Positions 62,401 through 64,000 of a DNA stretch of 64,000 bases are shown here, piece after piece. Numbering within the stretch: the first letter of the stretch is position 1; each line of letters opens with the position of its first letter. Origin of the DNA: Myxococcus sp. RHSTA-1-4. Its GTDB lineage: Bacteria > Myxococcota > Myxococcia > Myxococcales > Myxococcaceae. A program made the position numbers and the translations under genes. The stretch covers positions 40,437-104,436 of the forward strand of contig NZ_JAIQDG010000041.1 of NCBI RefSeq assembly GCF_020037125.1. Reading direction: 5' to 3'. Below the pieces are notes generated by a model, which saw nothing but the letters and a program-made list of their open reading frames with translations, ran no database searches and was not told the DNA's origin.

Positions 62401-64000
62401 CGCGGAAGGTGAGCGTGCCCTCGGGCGCGACCACCGCGGGCGCGTCGGGCATGCTCGCCACACGCGCCTCCAGCAGCGAGACGATGGTCGCCTCCGAGTC
62501 GAAGGGGCGCTCGGTGGCATTGAAGGTGCGCAGCACCTGCTCGCGCTCGGCGGGAGACAGCAGTGACAGCTCCCCCACGGGCGTGCGCGGCGCGGCCACC
62601 GCGTGCGCCAGCAACCGCACGTAGTGGTTGCGGAGCCGCTCCACGGTGCCGGGCGCGAACAGGTCGGTGCTGTATTGGAAGTAGACCTCGAAGCCGTCCC
62701 CCACCTCGATGGCGGTGAGGAACAGGTCCACCTCGGAGGTCCAGGTCTCGATGGGGACACGCCGCGCCCCGAGCGCCTGGAAGCCGCTGGCGGCCGACAG
62801 CTCGGTGCGGTGCAGGTCGAACATCACCTGGAAGAGAGGGGAGTGACTGAGGCTGCGCTCGATGCCGAGGGCTTGGACGAGGCGCTCGAAGGGGACGTCC
62901 TGGTGAGCGAGGGCGTCGAGGGAGGTGGAGCGCACCTGAGCCAGCAGGGAGGCAAAGGAGGAGGAGGCGTCGATGCGCGTGCGAAGAGGAACGGTGTTGG
63001 CCAGCAGGCCGACGACGCCCTCGGTGGCCGGGTGGGTGCGTCCGGAGACGGGAGTGCCGACGCAGAAGTCGCCCTGGCGCGAGTAGCGGTAGAGCAGGGC
63101 GGCGAACGCGGCGTACAGCACCATGAACGGCGTGGCCTGGTGCTGGCGGCAGAAGGAGCGCAGGTTCGCGCACAGCTCGGAGGGAAGCGGGTGGTAGCCG
63201 GTATTGCCACCCTGGTGTGACATGACCGCGGGGCGGGGCTTGTCGGTGGGGAGCTGGAGCAGCTCCGGAGCCCCGGCGAGCTGGCGCTTCCAGTAGGCGA
63301 GCTGCGCCTCGTCACGTGCGTACACGGCCTCCGAGCGCTGCCAGGCGGCGACGTCGGAGTAGTGGAGCGCGACGGGAGGCACCGAGGGCTGTTGGCCCTG
63401 GTGGAAGGCGGCATACGCCTCACCCAGCTCGCGCAGGAGCAGACCGGCCGAGAGCGCGTCGCTCACGAGGTGGTGGAAGGCGGCGAGCAGCACGTGCCGG
63501 TCCTCGCCGGCCTTCAGCAGGAGGAAGCGATACAGCGGCCCATGTTCCAGCGAGAAGGGCCGCTGGGCCTGTTCGGTGAGCCACCGGGCTCGCGTGGCCT
63601 GGGCGCCGGGGCCCTCGGGAAGGGACTCGACTTGCAGCACCCGGGTGGGCACGGGCGCCAGCGCGACGTGAGGCTGCCCGTGCAGGGACGACACGGTGGT
63701 GCGCAGCACGGGGTGACGCTCCAGCAGCCACCGCAGCGCCGCGTCCAATGCGTCGACGTCCGCGGGGCCGGTCCACTCGGCGGCCTGCCCGACGTTGTAC
63801 GCGCCGGAGTCGGGCTGGAGCTGGTGGATGAACCAGAGGCGCTCTTGCGCGGCAGACAGCGCGAGCGCGGAGCCCGCGGGCAGGGGCGTGGGAGGTGGCA
63901 GCTCCGCGGAAGCCGCCTGGAGTGAGGCCAGCTCACGGGCGAGGCTGGCCACGGTGGGCGAGGCGAAGAAGGAAGCCAGGGGCAGCTGCGCGCCGAAGGA
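53468..64000 (-). CDS. multimodular NRPS, (T)-C-A-T-C-A-T-C-A-T-TE, 5' end outside window
   Basis: The frame is open to the right edge, so the start is outside; 3510 codons are visible. The first residues at the edge are the tail of a carrier domain. Then, by DNA position from right to left: C1 (HHLVSDA near 63457-63477), A1, T (LGGHSL near 60881-60903), C2 (HHLLVDG near 60328-60349), A2, T (near 57717-57741), C3 (SHLVNDG at 57131-57154), A3, T (VGGDSI near 54400-54424), thioesterase with GYSYGG near 53998-54017 and SSHFG near 53543-53558. No epimerase, methyltransferase or MbtH is seen. Pocket codes: A1 DIEVVGTIN-like; A2 DLTKIGEVG, Asn-type; A3 DAESLPVIT-like. TE releases the peptide. Confidence 0.9.
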   Translation of the reverse strand, partial: SFGAQLPLASFFASPTVASLARELASLQAASAELPPPTPLPAGSALALSAAQERLWFIHQLQPDSGAYNVGQAAEWTGPADVDALDAALRWLLERHPVLRTTVSSLHGQPHVALAPVPTRVLQVESLPEGPGAQATRARWLTEQAQRPFSLEHGPLYRFLLLKAGEDRHVLLAAFHHLVSDALSAGLLLRELGEAYAAFHQGQQPSVPPVALHYSDVAAWQRSEAVYARDEAQLAYWKRQLAGAPELLQLPTDKPRPAVMSHQGGNTGYHPLPSELCANLRSFCRQHQATPFMVLYAAFAALLYRYSRQGDFCVGTPVSGRTHPATEGVVGLLANTVPLRTRIDASSSFASLLAQVRSTSLDALAHQDVPFERLVQALGIERSLSHSPLFQVMFDLHRTELSAASGFQALGARRVPIETWTSEVDLFLTAIEVGDGFEVYFQYSTDLFAPGTVERLRNHYVRLLAHAVAAPRTPVGELSLLSPAEREQVLRTFNATERPFDSEATIVSLLEARVASMPDAPAVVAPEGTLTFRELHVRATRLAAHLAAVGAGPEAVVGLCLERSLDAVVSLLAIFFSGAGCLPLEASHPPARRAALLRQARARLVVSRPSLFAGVEPGVPLVNPSDVRDAASSLPVPRPPRAEHLAYLLYTSGSTGEPKGVELTHRNVVHCFAAFDAYYATQPGDCWASSGSLSFDIHLEELLFSITRGARTVLREVGPLGLGRDILRHGVTHVVITPSSLATALEEPGAPEAFRALKVLVTGGEVLPDPLVRQLALTRTRLVNTYGPTETSINVAAEITLPDRPVRLGRPLDRCRLYVLDPLGEPVPPGVPGELYIGGTCLGRGYRDRPELTADRFVPDAFSGDAGGRLYRTGDRVRWYEDGTLGFLGRTDFQVKVRGVRVELEEVEAVLLRQPGVRQAAVVVRGSQHDARLECFLVLDDGTPEAVEKLREALGRSLPDALVPSRFFVRPSLPHTTSGKVDRQALAALPVPAPESVPSVGERPRGPVEELLAQLFCQVLGLPQVRREDDFFQLGGHSLAATRLVARARQAFDVELPLRAFFSEPTVAGLARELEARRDTSAGLPAPTPRPPDAGLVLSPTQERLWFIQQLHPGTSAYHLAESVELEGPLDITALEHASRWLVERHAVLRLAVPSRDGKPAPVHLPAPTRVLEVDAEVEDASRWARDVVHRPFDLEHGPLYRFRLLRTGPERHVLLLAFHHLLVDGLALEVLLRELGVAYAAFRQGQPPTLPPAPLEHADVAAWMHSGPVRARDEAQLTWWKQQLAGVPGLLRLPMDRPRPAAPLLAGATTASHPLPADTAQALQSFCRKHQVTPYMVLLSAYAALLHRYTGQEDFCIGTPVSGRTHPATEGVVGLLLNTVALRTRVAPDAAFTELVTQVRATVLEALAHQDVPLDRVVQALGVERSAGHAPLFQVMFDLVRPERTLAESFPELRARPLQAELLTSPFDLSLWVEESGGGHALALRYGTELFEAGTAQRLLGHYVRLLQHALEAPSTPVATLEVLPEAERKHVLVEWNDTRADFPAESTVHALFEAQARRTPDAPAVRFGEVVLSFAQLDTRANQLARHLRRLGVRRQVLVGLCLRRSVDMVVALLGVLKAGGAYVPLDPSHPPARLAFLLEDTGAPVLLTEEALADTLPSSHALVLSLDADWGRTAGREPATALEPEATAGDLAYLIYTSGSTGQPKGVMVEHRGVVNYLSWALRAYAAAEGAGAPVHSSLAFDLTVTSLLLPLVTGRTVELVPEQEGVEGLAAALRAGADFSLVKLTPSHLRLLAEQLPPAERAGRTHAFIVGGEALTPQVVEDWRRHAPRTRIVNEYGPTETVVGCCVYTVDGETPLGSTVPIGRPIANTRLYVLDSHLRPVPAGAPGELFIGGVGVARGYWRRPALTAERFVPDPFSSEPGARLYRTGDRVRLRPSDELEYLGRTDFQVKVRGHRVEPGEVEAALCELPGVSAAVVVLRDDGPTGPRLVAYVAGAGQRPDTVALRGALSQRLPAHLVPSALVALDALPLTPNGKADREALPAPEAALAGDADFVPPSTPTEEALAALWRELLGVRRVGARDDFFELGGHSLLSVQLSSRVRERLGVELPVAALFATPTLGELAARIDASPRLAAAPPPPATVRPERVPASLVQERLWYAMQLPEAPPFVVVAPLLLEGPLDVARLETALVAVLERNATLRTTFALEDGALVAREHPVARPVLVHTDLSSLAADEALAAASAIATRHDREYFDVARGPLYRFELARLNTEGTRHVLVASMSHLVNDGIGMGALVEELAAAWDAAGTSRPARASAERVTPPHEAPPVARSPLSPAATGAQTPLLPPTPLAYADFALWQRRPEHLREVDASLESWKQALEHAPAVLDLPLDFPRRAPALNANMRPEPLTLGPETLAALHALARSEGVSPFTAVLALMQLWLHRLSAQPHVVVASPFSGRVLPGTERQVGYFANVLPLCTEVAGAPSFRALLRRTWEVVGHATAHQEVPFKRIADAVQPDAPRTAPPLAQALLLLDSPASLAFPGLRASYLDGDSIFPAYDVVVHLIERPEGGTLGFLATDSALFTAATARRMARALEQLFTEAVRAPDTPPARLPLLSAGQRAQVLASLDGGPQHVPTGACVHTLFEAQVRRTPHAPAVAHGDSTWSYAELNARANVLAAHLLARGLKPEERVGVIMEPSNQGMAALLGILKAGGAYVPLDAGWPEPRKLAVLERAGVRRLWVDAEALPAHMDLAPVVEVPPRPEHVAEDVGPGPRAVADSQLAYIVFTSGSTGEPKGVMVEHRSVVNHNVALAARFGLRPGDRMLQFAPLSFDAAAEDLYPPLVVGATVVMRSGLVPAHLMTPYLEETGITLISLPPTYIEEWIRQMEAHGQRVPARLRLLAPGGDVLKRETYEAWVRVGGAHAPWLNVYGPTECTITSATCDIPGAEGLGTDATFPIGRPIPRVRVHLLDAHLEPVLPGLPGGVYIAGAALSRGYLGAPHLTAERFIPDPSSSEPGARMYHTGDLARLLPDGRLRFLGRADHQVKIRGFRVELSEVEACLRQFPGVEEAVVLARAGAAGQQQLQAYVQAPPAVVSVDALREHVAARLPSYMVPAALVVLEALPVNANGKVDRHALPDPESLAPPAPAAPAPVSGGEHLETPFRSTLEMSLERLWREVLGRDVGAGDDFFQVGGDSILAMRLLARMEEELGVPVPLATLFQSPVLRETADAVRELLEEGPPRSSVVPLSRKGTSPDAPPLFLFHPADGELHYYRYLTPLLEPRLRCLGVQAPETLSKHTYATFDERVAAYARDVRAAQPHGPYRLAGYSYGGLPALGVAAALEAQGEKVELLALVDALPAAEGAPAPEDPVRALAEEFGVLDAGLEAELATLGEAQRWERVAALGRGLGMLAPHAQVADLRRIWRLLGEILVPQVLGWKVPPVRAKVLLFASAPSRALHGETLGWERHVPRERLAVVPLGSSHFGTLQPPCVETLAARMLAWLDGKEG

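Overview
The window is about 70% GC, packed with convergent and divergent genes, and reads as chromosome of a myxobacterium of the Myxococcaceae (Myxococcus, Corallococcus or Pyxidicoccus type). The basis is codon bias, an Hanks-type Ser/Thr kinase, lipoprotein-rich annotation, and a large NRPS locus. No tRNA, rRNA, CRISPR array, insertion sequence or phage block was seen.

Left half (1-30.5 kb), mostly housekeeping and accessory genes: the 5' part of pxpA, a SMI1/KNR4 protein, a tri-haem cytochrome c lipoprotein, a class V aminotransferase-fold enzyme, a cysE-cysK operon for cysteine synthesis, an acyl-CoA ligase, a small toxin-antitoxin pair, a nuclease plus TfoX-like pair, and a LysR/MFS divergent pair sharing two perfect palindromes. 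These are followed by an ODP-type metallo-beta-lactamase protein with a Ser/Thr kinase, a secreted nuclease with a lamin-tail domain, several membrane proteins (AI-2E family, DoxX, ThrE), a three-gene envelope/stress operon, a pseudouridine synthase, another LysR, and a pabB/trpE-pabA-pabC operon.

Middle (30.6-36.3 kb): a compact three-gene minus-strand cassette encodes a PD-(D/E)XK-like nuclease, a winged-helix-like protein and a 1150-residue protein with two P-loop ATPase domains, the second HerA/FtsK-like. I cannot match it to a named system. It has the composition of a DNA-processing or anti-phage defence module and is the best candidate here for something undescribed. A flavin monooxygenase, an SDR enzyme and an acyltransferase follow.

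Right end (39.9-64 kb): a probable natural-product gene cluster. A plus-strand operon carries an ABC exporter (ATPase and permease), a tandem-domain methyltransferase and a PLP aminotransferase. Facing it are a paralogous methyltransferase and a fatty-acid-desaturase-type enzyme. Next come a stand-alone NRPS A-T protein, two FtsX-type permeases with a LolA-like protein, and, on the minus strand, an NRPS running off the right edge. The visible NRPS is (T)-C-A-T-C-A-T-C-A-T-TE. The middle A domain has a clear Asn-type pocket; the other two are not resolved. The stand-alone A-T has an Ile/Val-type pocket.

Many start codons were moved from the longest open frame to starts supported by a ribosome binding site, a signal peptide or an ATGA overlap; each case is stated. 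Functional calls rest on motif recognition by eye, without database searches.
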